Counted from the stretch's first letter, positions 37,565 to 47,167 are shown. The stretch: 64,000 nucleotides of DNA from Terriglobia bacterium (GCA_009838515.1 VXRL01000094.1:30191-94190); one strand, 5' to 3'. Notes: generated from the sequence alone by a model not told the origin. Numbers and translations are program-made.

Positions 37565-38572
37565 ATGATGGCAGCACCGCTGATTTCTAGCGAATTGCAC
37601 GTCGGTTACCCGTTGCGGCCATCGGTGCTGGGACCGCTCGACTTGAGCCTGAAGGCGGGCCGGCTGACCTGCTTGCTCGGTCCGAACGGGACGGGGAAGA
37701 CGACGTTGCTCAGGACGCTCTCGGGAGTGTTGCCGGCCCGCGGCGGAAGGGTCGCGATCGAGGGGACCGAATTGAGCGAGCTATCGCCGCGTCGTCGTGC
37801 GCAACTGCTGGCCGTCGTGCTGACTGACCGGGTGACCGTTGGCATGCTTGACGTGCGTACGCTCGTCTCGCTCGGGCGCCAACCGCATACCGATTGGCGT
37901 GGCAGATTGTCAGCGGCCGATTCGCGCGTCGTCGACGACGCGATCTCCGCAGCGGGGGTCGACGATCTCGCTGAGCGCAACATCGCCGAGCTGAGTGACG
38001 GCGAGCGCCAGCGCGTGATGCTCGCGCGCGCTCTGGCGCAGGAGCCGCGCTTGCTCATCCTCGACGAGATCACGGCGTTTCTCGACCTGCCGCATCGGCT
38101 CCACGTGATGCGTTTGTTGCGCGACCTCGCCCGTCGCCGCGGGATCAGCGTCCTGGTCTCGACGCATGATCTGGACTTGGCGCTCCGACTAGCGGACGAA
38201 GTCTGGCTGGCGTCAAGTCGCGGCGATTTTCATCAGGGCGCGCCGGAGGAACTCGTTCTGCAGGGTGACTTTGGACGCGTCTTCGCGAGCGAAGCACTGC
38301 GCTTCGATGCGGCCCAAGGGACGTTCCGGGTCGACCGTCCCAGCGGTCCGAGAGCCGCCGTCGAAGGCGACGATCTGACGGCCAAGTGGCTCCGGCGGGC
38401 GCTTGAGCGCCTCGGCTACCAAGACGTGGATTGGACGTCGGACGCCGACGTGCGCATCGCTCGCGGCGCGAATGGCGCGGAGCCATACCAAATTCAACAA
38501 GGGGGACGACTGCGGGACTGCCCCGACATCGCGGGATTGTTGGAGACCCTGCGACAGCTACACGGAGAGTAA
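37565..38572 (+). CDS. Iron/cobalamin-type ABC ATPase with C-terminal extension
   Basis: Residues 1 to about 240 are a FecE/BtuD-like ATPase: Walker A GPNGTGKTTLLRTLSG, signature ELSDGERQRVMLARAL, Walker B LLILDEITAFLDLPHR and VSTHDLDLAL. The family normally ends near residue 255; here about 90 more residues follow (from VDRPSGPRAAVEGDD to LLETLRQLHGE), predicted globular with no recognised motif. The extension may be regulatory. Downstream there is no further transporter gene. Confidence 0.87.
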   Translation: MMAAPLISSELHVGYPLRPSVLGPLDLSLKAGRLTCLLGPNGTGKTTLLRTLSGVLPARGGRVAIEGTELSELSPRRRAQLLAVVLTDRVTVGMLDVRTLVSLGRQPHTDWRGRLSAADSRVVDDAISAAGVDDLAERNIAELSDGERQRVMLARALAQEPRLLILDEITAFLDLPHRLHVMRLLRDLARRRGISVLVSTHDLDLALRLADEVWLASSRGDFHQGAPEELVLQGDFGRVFASEALRFDAAQGTFRVDRPSGPRAAVEGDDLTAKWLRRALERLGYQDVDWTSDADVRIARGANGAEPYQIQQGGRLRDCPDIAGLLETLRQLHGE

Positions 38573-38746
38573 CCGACTACCTAACGATCAGACCCTATAC
38601 GCTCAGGCTTGCCGTGCCGCTCAAGATTCTTGCGCTCTCGAGCGCCCGCTTGACGACAGTCTCACTTGCAAGATCTAGCCACGCTAGACGGGCTGTAATT
38701 ACTAAGTGCAGAGTAAGTCCCAGGGCCAGCGTTCCAGCCTGACTCT

Positions 38747-39199
38747 TTACGCACGATTCACGTCGCTGCCACAACCCCGGTCGTCTTGCGCGGCCCGGGT
38801 TTCCATCAAGCGCACGCGCTTCCAGAAGGAATCCTCTACGTTGAACTGCCAGAGCGCCCTGTCAAGCTCACGAAGCGAAACTTGGTAGTAATCTGCCCAG
38901 CTCCGGCATTTGTCGCAATAGAGCGTCCAAACGCGCTTGCTGATATGTGTTTTTTCCGGTACTCCTAGCGTAGATAGCGCGCGGCTGTCGATTATTGGGA
39001 ATTCGTTGTCAAACGCGAAATGCATGAAAGACGAAGCCATGGGGAACCCTGTGCGGAATCCTTCCAGTTGCATTATTGGTTCGATGCTATGACTTTCGTA
39101 CGCCTCGCCTGTTCGTCTCTTGATTTCCGCGGGGGTGTTCCGCTTGAACAAGCCACACGAACGTTCGCTACCGTTCTTCCATACACCTAGGCGTTTCAA
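38747..39199 (-). CDS. Hypothetical protein with HhH-glycosylase-like segment
   Basis: The frame contains GFRTGFPMASSFMHFAFDNE and FPIIDSRALSTLGVPEK, a pattern (hydrophobic-ASxxLHF...PIID.RAL) I associate with a widespread hypothetical family resembling the HhH core of DNA glycosylases, followed by WTLYCDKCRSWADYYQVSLRELDRALWQFN. The listed TTG start gives 150 residues, but the frame stays open up to 39298 with sensible residues (YPKLDFDKDNWIQDRIGTSLE) and no start codon; an ATG in another frame at 39303 hints at a frameshift near the true 5' end. It may therefore be intact in life but broken here, or start from a rare codon. Confidence 0.45.
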   Translation of the reverse strand: MKRLGVWKNGSERSCGLFKRNTPAEIKRRTGEAYESHSIEPIMQLEGFRTGFPMASSFMHFAFDNEFPIIDSRALSTLGVPEKTHISKRVWTLYCDKCRSWADYYQVSLRELDRALWQFNVEDSFWKRVRLMETRAAQDDRGCGSDVNRA

Positions 39200-39313
39200 A
39201 TCCTCAAGATCAAGACACCGGCTTGATTCGAGAGAGGTCCCGATCCTGTCTTGAATCCAGTTGTCTTTGTCGAAATCGAGTTTCGGATAGCGACGCGCTC
39301 ATTTCGTAATGGC

Positions 39314-39343
39314 TCGATTTCCCCCCAGTCGATTTCCCCCCAG
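39314..39343 (+). repeat. 15-bp perfect tandem duplication
   Basis: TCGATTTCCCCCCAG occurs twice in a row (39314-39328 and 39329-39343), just upstream of the hypothetical gene at 38747-39199 and between it and the lipoprotein gene, which both read leftwards. Each unit has a six-C run, which is prone to slippage. Confidence 0.7.
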
Positions 39344-39362
39344 CGCATCTGGAAGGACCATG

Positions 39363-39707
39363 CTAACGGGTGCGTTCTTCGGCATCTTCAACCTCCGTTT
39401 CGGGATCGGATTGCTCTAGATCGTCCGGCGGAATCCAGTCCAGGTCCATCCTGATCTCTCGCCGCTCGATCTCGAAGTCAAGCGGTATCTCTACCGTCCC
39501 GTCTTCCGCTTTGTAGCTTGCGGGAGCGCCCATGTCCAGACGGAACTGAGCCAGCATCCATCCCGTCTGGACACCATCCTCGTCGAAAACGGCTCGGTAC
39601 GAATAGGGCATCCACACCGACTGGTCGGCCTCGCCCGTCTCAGACGGAACACCGTCTGTTCCGGACGTACATCCAGCGAGCACCGCGAGCAGGAGAGCAA
39701 GTCGCAT
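39363..39707 (-). CDS. Small putative lipoprotein
   Basis: The 114-residue protein begins MRLALLLAVLAGCTSGTDG, a lipoprotein signal with lipobox LAGC, preceded by a GGAGG about 7 bases upstream of the ATG. The mature part is acidic, with many charged residues (ERREIRMDLDWIPPDDLEQS near the C terminus), and has no family I recognise. It likely sits at the outer or inner membrane surface. It may be transcribed together with the hypothetical gene downstream on the same strand. Confidence 0.6.
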   Translation of the reverse strand: MRLALLLAVLAGCTSGTDGVPSETGEADQSVWMPYSYRAVFDEDGVQTGWMLAQFRLDMGAPASYKAEDGTVEIPLDFEIERREIRMDLDWIPPDDLEQSDPETEVEDAEERTR

Positions 39708-40069
39708 GGCGACCTCCGTTGACCCTTGACCAAAGCCACGTCTCCGGCACGCCCAATGGTGCCGGGCCGTGTCAACGTCACGTAGGATTACGGTGATGTC
39801 CTGCCTATTCGTCTGCGTCTTGGGGAGCTACCCCAAGCGACGGTGGTTGACTGTTGTATTCAGCAAGCGACCCGACCTGCGGGTTCCTACTGACGTTGAC
39901 TGCCTTAGGCTACTACGGTCCAGACCTCCTGTCAACCACGACTTACAGAGTTACGATTTACGGAGTCTTCAATTTCGTTCAACGACCGCTATTTTTCCGA
40001 CATCGTAGTGATGCGCGGAGGGCGCGAACTTACATAGGCGTACTGCTATTTGAGTGTCTGGAGAGCGCG

Positions 40070-40240
40070 ACGAAGAAGCTTGAAAAGCTGCAACCGCTCG
40101 AGGTTCGGGTCAAGCCCGCAACGTACCAGCCGTTCAAGGCGGAACAGGAAGAAGAGTACGGCATGGCCGGGTGGACGCCCAGCCAGTTGCGGAGCAAGGT
40201 GCTCGGGCCGATCAAGCTCGTTGAAGACGAGAACGCTTGA
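40070..40240 (+). CDS. Small conserved-type protein with apparent ACG start
   Basis: The coding stretch TKKLEKLQPLEVRVKPATYQ...KAEQEEEYGMAGWTPSQLR... resembles a small family (about 50-60 residues, V-x-V-x-P-x-x-Y-Q-P-x-K-A-E) that I recall from acidobacterial and proteobacterial genomes. There is no ATG/GTG/TTG near the family start, but ACG at 40070 is preceded by GGAGAG at the right distance, suggesting an ATG to ACG change or a rare start. The frame is open upstream to 39854 with no coding character. Confidence 0.4.
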   Translation, partial: TKKLEKLQPLEVRVKPATYQPFKAEQEEEYGMAGWTPSQLRSKVLGPIKLVEDENA

Positions 40241-40554
40241 AATGACTTTGGTGGGAGGAAGGAACGTTGATCAAGCGTTCCTAGAGACCGGACGGTGCCA
40301 GCGACGGGTCTGCGTACTCCCACCTTTGTCTTAGCTACCTCCGTCCAGTCAGGCGGTCAGCGTCGCTCACTTTTATGATCCCCTAAGCGATCGGACTGCT
40401 GGGCGCCGGCCCGAATCAGACTGTTCCCATAACCGTGACTGGTCGAGAATCGCGCCCGGATATCCGAATGCCAATCAATTCAATAGGTTGTGTAGCAAAG
40501 ACCGGCCTGAAACTGGCATAACGTCCTCCTAGAGTGCTGATCCCTACTGCAAGC
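40241..40554. other. Intergenic region, no feature recognised
   Basis: No gene, strong promoter or terminator was seen in the 314 bases between the small protein gene and the convergent GNAT gene. Confidence 0.4.
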
Positions 40555-40998
40555 CTACTTCTCCAGTCGCGGATCATTACCCATCTGGAGTTCCATGGTT
40601 ACGCAGTAGTCCTCGAAGCCGATGGACTTCCAGAAGCTCAAGCCAGCCTCGTTGCCCACTAAGACCTCGAGTCTGACTCGTGCGAATTCACCCCATACGT
40701 TGTTCATCAATAACTCGATTCCAGCCTTCCCGTAGCCTTTCCGTCGAAACGCAGGCTCCACATAATACTGCCTGAGATGCACGTGATCGGACTTCGGCTT
40801 CCACAGTGCGTAGCCGATGGGCTCTCGATCGAGCGAGAAGATGGCTGCTGTGTAGTCACCAGCCAACCAGCGAGAAATCCGCGGCTCCAGGGATTGCCGT
40901 GTCAGCCGGCTGCGATTCCCTTCATCACGCATAAGCCGTTCATTCATGGACGCAAGCAACGAAACGTCTGCTTGTGTGGCGATTCGGAAGACCAGCAT
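40555..40998 (-). CDS. GNAT-family N-acetyltransferase
   Basis: The 147-residue protein has the GNAT fold: a first strand FRIATQADVSLLASMNERLM, the core strand HVHLRQYYVEPAFRRKGYGKAGIELL with the acetyl-CoA-binding RRKGYGK motif, and the last strand VRLEVLVGNEAGLSFWKSIGF. It transfers an acetyl group to an unknown amine. It stands alone, downstream of and co-directional with nothing obvious. Confidence 0.85.
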   Translation of the reverse strand: MLVFRIATQADVSLLASMNERLMRDEGNRSRLTRQSLEPRISRWLAGDYTAAIFSLDREPIGYALWKPKSDHVHLRQYYVEPAFRRKGYGKAGIELLMNNVWGEFARVRLEVLVGNEAGLSFWKSIGFEDYCVTMELQMGNDPRLEK

Positions 40999-41137
40999 GT
41001 TGCGATTAGAACAGGTACTGGATCGGGGAGCTTGCCGCGCTGGACGAGCGGTGCGGGATCTAGGTCGGAGAAGGGCACCTCTCCCGCGTGCTAGACAACG
41101 GGAACTCCAAGGAAGAATATGGGCGCGTGAAGGAGAA

Positions 41138-43843
41138 TCACGTTCGTTGAATCGCGGTTGCCGGTGCGACCTTGAGGGCCCTCCAAGTGGGGACCGCGGC
41201 CGCAGCCATCGTGGCTAGCAAGGTGAATGAGATCACAGGCCCGAACGTCGCAGAATTGTTCGTAGCGATTCCGAATACGAAGCCTTGCACCAAGTGGCCG
41301 AGCGCGAGCGTCGTAGCAACGCCCGTGACGATTCCAACGCCAGCCAGCGCAACGGCTCGTCCGACGAACATCCTGACGATGTCCGCTCGAGTCGCACCCA
41401 AGGCAATTCGAACACCGATCTCGGGAGTACGCTTTTGGACCAGCTGAGCGATGACCCCATAGAGACCAACCACGCTCAAGAGCAGCGCAAGACTTGCGAA
41501 CGCAACGAGCAGCGCTGTAGCTAGGCGTCGCCGGACAAGGACGTCGCCGAGCGCTTCCGTCATCATCTTGATCTCGGAGATGGCCAGGGTTGGGTCGACC
41601 TCGTGCAATGCTTCAGTGACGAGTCCCACGGCGGCCTGCGTAGAAAGACCGGTTCGCAGAGCAACGAAGCATCTATCGGGAGGGCTCAAGGCCATCGGCA
41701 AATAGAAGCCCGGATCCGCTGGCTCAGCAGGTCCCGACTCTCGCACGTCTTCGACAATGCCGACGATCTCGGCAGAGTCGATCCTGTCGAATGCCAGGCG
41801 CAGGTGTTTACCGACCGGGTCGGGACCCGCTGGATAGGCCGGCCAGAAATGCCGCGCGAAGCTCTCGTTGATCACAACGGCCGGTGGTGCCCGGGACCGG
41901 TTGTCCGGATCTGAGAACGCTCTGCCTCGGCGGATTGCAATGCCCATCGTCGCGAAGTATCCGGTGGTGATGCTCTGCAGGATCGCCCGCGGTTCCTCCC
42001 GCTCCGAAACCTCGTCTCGACCCACGACATGGACGTTCGTGAAGAGCGCCGGAGCGGTCGGCATGGACCGCATCAGCGCCGAGTCCTCTATTCCCGGAAC
42101 GGCAGATAGCCGCCGGTCCAGTTCTCGGAAGAAGACCGATCTCTTTTCGCGCGTGTCGTAGCTTGTCGTTGGCAGCGGAATTTTCAGCGTGAGCAGGCGC
42201 TCAGGATTGAATCCCAGGTCGACGGACTGCAATCTGGCGAAGCTCTGGACCAGGAGGCCAGCTCCGAACATGAGCACAAACGAGAGAGCGACTTGGCCGA
42301 CGACCAACTGCTCCTGCCTTGTGATTCCAGCGAAACGCTTGCCCCACGCCGTGGATATCCGGTTCGCCGAACTGGCGTGACCGGTCAAGAGGCTCGCGAT
42401 ACGACTCCTGGCGACTTCCAGGGCAGGGAACAATCCGACCGCCAAACTGGTCAGGGCTGCCACGCCCGCGGTGAACACCAGCACGCCTCCGTCCAACTGG
42501 ACTTGGTCAGAACGGGGCAGGTGAGGCATGTGCAAACTGGGCAGAATGCGAATCATACTGGCAGCCAGGATGACTGCTAGCCCGCTGCCCAGCACCACGA
42601 CCGTGGCGCTCTCGACAAAGAGTCGAGACACCAGCTTGAAGGTGCCGGCCCCTAGGGCGGCGAGCGTGGCGAACTCGTGAGATCGGGCCGAGGCTCTGGT
42701 CAAGACCAGTCCGGAGACATTCGTGCAAGCGATCAAGAGCAAGACACAAACCGCCCCGAAGAGTATCCACAGGACAGGGCGCACGTCGGCAACGACGCGT
42801 GCCTTGAGTGGTCGGGCTCGCACGGTGACTCCCGACTGGGCGTCCATGCTCTTGGGGTACTGGGACACGTAGCTCTGGTTCAACGAGTCCATCTCGCTCT
42901 GGGCTTGGGCGAGGGTTGTTCCGGGCTCGAGGCGAGCAATGACGTCCTGTGTCATCACGTATTGCCAGAACCTGGCCGGCATCTGAGACGTGTGAGACGG
43001 ACGCGTGACCCACACGTCGACTTCGGGATACGGGAAGTCGAGTCCCTCGGGCAGGACTCCGACGACCGTGTATGGCTGCGAATCCAGCAACAGGACCCGT
43101 TCGGTTACCTGCGGATCCGCACCGAAACGGCGCTGCCATAGGCCCTCGCTGAGGATGGCTGCAGACCGGCCCGAGGGATGATCTTCTTCCGGGACGAAGC
43201 CACGTCCTAGAATCGGCTGAGTTCCCACTATCTCGAGAAAGTTCCAAGAGACCCGCGCTGCCACAAGCGCTTCGGGGTCACCGGCCGATGAGATGGTCAT
43301 GACTTCCGGCCACTTGAGAAACGCGCCGACTGCGCTGAATGACTCCGCTTGGTTTCGCGTGTGTGCAACCCTCCGCACGGTGAAGGACTGGTCAAACGTG
43401 CTGGTGGCCGGGTTGTCAAGCGACAAGACCACCAGTTCCTCCGGGCTGCGGTATGGCAGCGGTGCAAGGACAACGGAGCGTAGCAGCGCGAAGAACAAGG
43501 TGGCGCCGCCAATGCTGAGCGCCAGAACACAGATGGTCGTCGCAGTGAATACGGGGCTCTTGCACAGATTGCGCAGTCCGTAGGTGATGTCTCCGAGCAG
43601 GGCTTCGATGCGGCTGAATCCCCAAGACTCGCGACACTCTTCCTTGACTCTGGACAGGCCGCCAAGGCGCACACGCGCTAACCGGGCAGCTTCTGCAGGG
43701 GCTATTCCGTCGTCAATGTGCTTCTCGGTCAGCTTGTCGAGGTGAAACTGCAGCTCCGCATCAAGTTCCCGCTCCGTACGCTTGCGCCGGAAGAGGGCCT
43801 GCGCGCGGTAGAGCAAGCCATCTAGCATCCGTCCAACCGTCAC
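41138..43843 (-). CDS. ADOP-type MacB-like permease with N-terminal helical domain (fourth)
   Basis: The 901-residue protein has the extra N-terminal helical domain of PadR-linked ADOPs (RAQALFRRKRTERELDAELQ + FHLDKLTEKHIDDGIAPAEA) followed by ITYGLRNLCKSPVFTATTIC and two MacB_PCD/FtsX units, ending ...ALKVAPATAIQRT. Its GTG start (43841-43843) directly abuts the TAA of the PadR gene, so the two are one operon. PadR-ADOP pairs are a hallmark of Acidobacteriota; the transported substrate is unknown. Confidence 0.9.
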   Translation of the reverse strand: MTVGRMLDGLLYRAQALFRRKRTERELDAELQFHLDKLTEKHIDDGIAPAEAARLARVRLGGLSRVKEECRESWGFSRIEALLGDITYGLRNLCKSPVFTATTICVLALSIGGATLFFALLRSVVLAPLPYRSPEELVVLSLDNPATSTFDQSFTVRRVAHTRNQAESFSAVGAFLKWPEVMTISSAGDPEALVAARVSWNFLEIVGTQPILGRGFVPEEDHPSGRSAAILSEGLWQRRFGADPQVTERVLLLDSQPYTVVGVLPEGLDFPYPEVDVWVTRPSHTSQMPARFWQYVMTQDVIARLEPGTTLAQAQSEMDSLNQSYVSQYPKSMDAQSGVTVRARPLKARVVADVRPVLWILFGAVCVLLLIACTNVSGLVLTRASARSHEFATLAALGAGTFKLVSRLFVESATVVVLGSGLAVILAASMIRILPSLHMPHLPRSDQVQLDGGVLVFTAGVAALTSLAVGLFPALEVARSRIASLLTGHASSANRISTAWGKRFAGITRQEQLVVGQVALSFVLMFGAGLLVQSFARLQSVDLGFNPERLLTLKIPLPTTSYDTREKRSVFFRELDRRLSAVPGIEDSALMRSMPTAPALFTNVHVVGRDEVSEREEPRAILQSITTGYFATMGIAIRRGRAFSDPDNRSRAPPAVVINESFARHFWPAYPAGPDPVGKHLRLAFDRIDSAEIVGIVEDVRESGPAEPADPGFYLPMALSPPDRCFVALRTGLSTQAAVGLVTEALHEVDPTLAISEIKMMTEALGDVLVRRRLATALLVAFASLALLLSVVGLYGVIAQLVQKRTPEIGVRIALGATRADIVRMFVGRAVALAGVGIVTGVATTLALGHLVQGFVFGIATNNSATFGPVISFTLLATMAAAAVPTWRALKVAPATAIQRT

Positions 43844-44170
43844 TTAAGCCATGTCGAGGATGCTCTCGATCGCAGTCGACAATGCACGCCACGAAGTGGA
43901 CTCGTCCTCCAATTGGCGCTGCCCTGCCGGAGTGAGTTCGTAGTACTTTGCGCGGCGATTGTTGTCAGAGACACCCCACTTCGCGCGAATCCAACCCTGA
44001 CGCTCCAGTCGGTGAAGCGCGGGATAGAGCGATCCCTGCTGAATCTGCAGAACGTCTCTGGAGACCTGTCGGATGCGTTCCGATATCCCCCAGCCGTGCT
44101 GTGGTTCGAGCGCAACAGTCTTGAGGATCAGTAGATCCAACGTGCCCTGCGGAAGGTCGATGCGTGCCAA
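43844..44170 (-). CDS. PadR-family transcriptional regulator
   Basis: The roughly 108-residue protein (LPQGTLDLLILKTVALEPQH, GWGISERIRQVSRDVLQIQQ, GSLYPALHRLERQGWIRAKW, KYYELTPAGQRQLEDE) is a short winged-helix PadR repressor that should control its own operon with the ADOP permease, whose start abuts its stop. TTG 44170 with AAAGGGG just upstream gives the family-typical MARIDLPQGTLD start; a GTG at 44185 is the alternative. Confidence 0.88.
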   Translation of the reverse strand: MARIDLPQGTLDLLILKTVALEPQHGWGISERIRQVSRDVLQIQQGSLYPALHRLERQGWIRAKWGVSDNNRRAKYYELTPAGQRQLEDESTSWRALSTAIESILDMA

Positions 44171-44400
44171 CAGGACCCCTTTCACTTCTACAGGTCTATC
44201 TTAAGGGCATTTCCTGTCGAAGTGCAGGGGTAGTCCACCGAACGGTGGTACATCAGTCAACTTGGCACCGATGGTTCGCGACAAGCAAACTTTGCCCGCG
44301 TTTGTCTCCCAGTGTGCCTGACGCAGAAAGACCCTTTGGAGGATTGGACTCAACTGACCGCAGCCGGTCTGTCCGCTTCGGGGGTTCGTTCGCCCCGACC

Positions 44401-46293
44401 CTACCACCAGGTTGGAAACCCGATCACCCTGAAGTACAGCAGGTATGCTGCCGCTACCAGGCATGCTGACGACACCGCGATCGAGTGTATCCGGGCAAGA
44501 CGGCCAGTCTGCTCGGGACTGCTCCTCAACGAGCAAACCAGCCCTTGCAGCGCTAAGAGCACGAAGATCCATGACAGAACAACAAAGCTAATAGCAGCTG
44601 GTGTCGGCCGTCCGAGCTGATCGACGACCTTGGCGAAGTCCCCTCCTCCAGTGCTCCCGATCCATACGGCGATCGCTATCGAAAGAGCCATCACCGCGAG
44701 CAACGGCCAGACCCTCGCTGCGATCAGACGATCCTTGAGCTTCCCGCCCAGTCTCAAGGGCACCCACGCAACAGCCCAAAGGAGGCTGCTGACCATCAGC
44801 AGTGCTGTAATCCCAGCCACCAGCCGCTCGAACCATACAACCGTTCCGGGTACCATGCGCAGGCTCCCGATTTCGCCCTGCACGTATTTCGTCCCGTCGG
44901 GGCCATCCACTAGGGCCAGCGTTGTTGCTGGCCGTAACTTGTGCCGAAACACCCGCTTGCTGACGGGATGGAACTCGATGAGCTGGCCACCGGCTTTGAC
45001 AATCAGGACGTTATCGGCTCGAGTAACACGTGCGACACCGACCAGCCTCTCCACGTAGCGCATGGACTGGTTTCTGGACGTTGCGGGTCGGTAGTAGCCG
45101 GTCCACTGGTCGATGTCAGGTGCCATCTCCGCGGCGACCGGCGCACTGGGTCTGTCGAGGTCGCGTACGAGATACTCACTAACGAGGTCATCAACGCGGC
45201 TTACAAGCCTGTTGTTCGACACCGCGACCATCACGCAAAATCCGAGACCTTGGTCTGGCAAGTACGCGTACCGTGCGTGATACCCGGGCATGCCACCGTT
45301 GTGTCCTCGGAAGATGAAGCCATGCTCCGAACTCGGAAAATTGCCCAGACCGTATCCAGGTTGCAGACGTGCCGACAGCGTGGTCTCCGATCTCTCCATC
45401 CGTGCAATTGAGGGGGGCGAGACCAGCTGGTGGCCGTCGAAACTGCCTCGGTTGAGGAGCATCCTGACGAAGTTCGCCATCTGTCGCGGCGTTGCGCTCA
45501 ATGCGCCCGAGGGGCGCACGACAATGTGCTGATAAGGCACCCGCATCTCTTCAGCGTCGTACCCCGCAGCCAGCCGCGCTTCGAGATCATCCGTCCGGAG
45601 CAGTCCGGCTCCGGTCATCTCCAGTGGCTCGAGGATTTCGTGCTTGAGGAACTCTTCAAATGGGCGCCCGTCGAGTTCCTGAACGATGTACGCTGCGACA
45701 GCCGGGCCAGCGTTCGAATATGACAAATGGAGGCCCGGCGGCCATCGGCTATACAGCGACCCTCGAATGTGATCGATCCCCTGCCGGAGAGAGAGGGGCG
45801 TCGGGTCGTTGCTCGCATAGTCCTTGTACCGCAAGTCATCAAACCCAGCCGTGTGCTCTAGCAAGTGAGCTACGCGCACCGGGGTCTCGGTGTCCCACCT
45901 GTTGCGAATTCCAATCTCCGGCGTGAGTTCAGCGACCGTGTCTGTCAATCGCAGCATTCCGCGCTCTTGAAGGATTAGCGCGGCGAGGCCAACGAAGCTC
46001 TTGGTGATGGAGCCGAGGCGCCAATAGGTGTTCTCGTCGGCTTCGCGATCGGTGGCGGAATCGGCCATCCCAATGCCGGCTGCCCAGATCGTCCGATCCT
46101 TCGATACGAGAGCTACTCCTATAGATCCCGCACCAACTTCATCCAGCTCCCTTTGGATTGCCGCACGAAGCCCTTCGAGCGTTGACGGCTTGACCGGATC
46201 AGATGCGGCAGATAGAAGGCTCGCGGCCGCTATCAAGCAGATCATTGCGAGCCTGCTAGTCGTCAACGGACGATGCCACGAAGTCAATCGCAT
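44401..46293 (-). CDS. Beta-lactamase-fold serine hydrolase with C-terminal membrane domain
   Basis: From ATG 46293 the protein has about 630 residues and a signal peptide (RLAMICLIAAASLLSAAS). The class C-like core has SxxK in RLGSITKSFVGLAAL, YxN in LSYSNAGPAVAAYI and a final HNGG in FIFRGHNGGMPGYHA. After about residue 460 the sequence becomes a membrane domain of four to five helices (LVAGITALLMVSSLLWAVAW, VWPLLAVMALSIAIAVWI, and others). Such proteins are esterases, DD-peptidases or peptidases anchored in the membrane. It lies 106 bases downstream of, and in the same direction as, an ABC exporter operon, and could be its last gene. Confidence 0.8.
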   Translation of the reverse strand: MRLTSWHRPLTTSRLAMICLIAAASLLSAASDPVKPSTLEGLRAAIQRELDEVGAGSIGVALVSKDRTIWAAGIGMADSATDREADENTYWRLGSITKSFVGLAALILQERGMLRLTDTVAELTPEIGIRNRWDTETPVRVAHLLEHTAGFDDLRYKDYASNDPTPLSLRQGIDHIRGSLYSRWPPGLHLSYSNAGPAVAAYIVQELDGRPFEEFLKHEILEPLEMTGAGLLRTDDLEARLAAGYDAEEMRVPYQHIVVRPSGALSATPRQMANFVRMLLNRGSFDGHQLVSPPSIARMERSETTLSARLQPGYGLGNFPSSEHGFIFRGHNGGMPGYHARYAYLPDQGLGFCVMVAVSNNRLVSRVDDLVSEYLVRDLDRPSAPVAAEMAPDIDQWTGYYRPATSRNQSMRYVERLVGVARVTRADNVLIVKAGGQLIEFHPVSKRVFRHKLRPATTLALVDGPDGTKYVQGEIGSLRMVPGTVVWFERLVAGITALLMVSSLLWAVAWVPLRLGGKLKDRLIAARVWPLLAVMALSIAIAVWIGSTGGGDFAKVVDQLGRPTPAAISFVVLSWIFVLLALQGLVCSLRSSPEQTGRLARIHSIAVSSACLVAAAYLLYFRVIGFPTWW

Positions 46294-46399
46294 GGGTGCC
46301 GCCTCAGGTCCGTTATCCGACATAACCCAGTAGGCTCGCGTTCTGGTGCGGCGGCCGCTTGGGAACAACTCGAGCTGGCCCGTGAATTCATCAGGGCAG

Positions 46400-47167
46400 C
46401 TAGAACCATCCCGCTGTCAGCACGAGAAGGAAGACCGGGATTCCGGAGAAAGCGATGGCAAGGCTTCGCTTGGTTCGACGGGTCAGGTACTGGTGGCAGA
46501 TCACCGCAACACAAACCCCCAGAAGCAACAGCCATGGTGGACTCTGCGTCACCGATCGTGTGGCAGCTTCTACTATGCCCTCTCCTCCGACTAGGGGCAT
46601 TGCCAGCCAGCTCAAGACAAGGAACGCTCCCCAAGTGACACCCGTGATGATTCCCCCCAGGACCGCCATTCGTGCCAGGCTCGGTGTCAAGACCGCCAAC
46701 ATCATGAAAACGGCTGTTGCAACAACGGGCATAAGGAAGAATTCCGAGGACGACAGCGAGCCGGTTAGGTGACTTGAGGTCACCATCTGCACAGCGATAT
46801 CCGCAGGAATCATCGACAGAGCCAAGAGGATCGCCTTGCTGGCCAGAAGCGTCCCACCCGTAATGGGCCGACTAAGCCAGAACGCTGTGCTTCCCACCGT
46901 GGCGTCATCGTGCACCAACTTCGAGACAATGGCGGCTCGCATCAAAAGGTCGAAGAAGACGACCAGCAGGCCGACCAGCACGAAGACAGCGAGATCGAAC
47001 TCGGCGCTACTCGGGGTGCCAACTTCCTGAGCTGGCCCACGCCCGTCGAGGTACAGCTCGATTTTCGCGTCCAATACGACAGAGAGGATCAGGATCGGGC
47101 ACCAAATTCCGAGAAGCACCCGTACCCGGCGGAAGTCCTTACGGACGAGGTGAAGAATCAGGCTCAC
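46400..47167 (-). CDS. ABC-2-like exporter permease
   Basis: The 255-residue protein has about six helices (for example FDLAVFVLVGLLVVFFDLLM, EFFLMPVVATAVFMMLAVLT, LGGIITGVTWGAFLVLSWLA). The start is GTG 47167, overlapping the ATPase stop (GTGA) with AAGGAG just upstream; the longer frame upstream is the ATPase region. With the YtrA-type GntR regulator and ATPase it forms a three-gene exporter operon like ytrABC. Confidence 0.75.
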   Translation of the reverse strand: MSLILHLVRKDFRRVRVLLGIWCPILILSVVLDAKIELYLDGRGPAQEVGTPSSAEFDLAVFVLVGLLVVFFDLLMRAAIVSKLVHDDATVGSTAFWLSRPITGGTLLASKAILLALSMIPADIAVQMVTSSHLTGSLSSSEFFLMPVVATAVFMMLAVLTPSLARMAVLGGIITGVTWGAFLVLSWLAMPLVGGEGIVEAATRSVTQSPPWLLLLGVCVAVICHQYLTRRTKRSLAIAFSGIPVFLLVLTAGWF

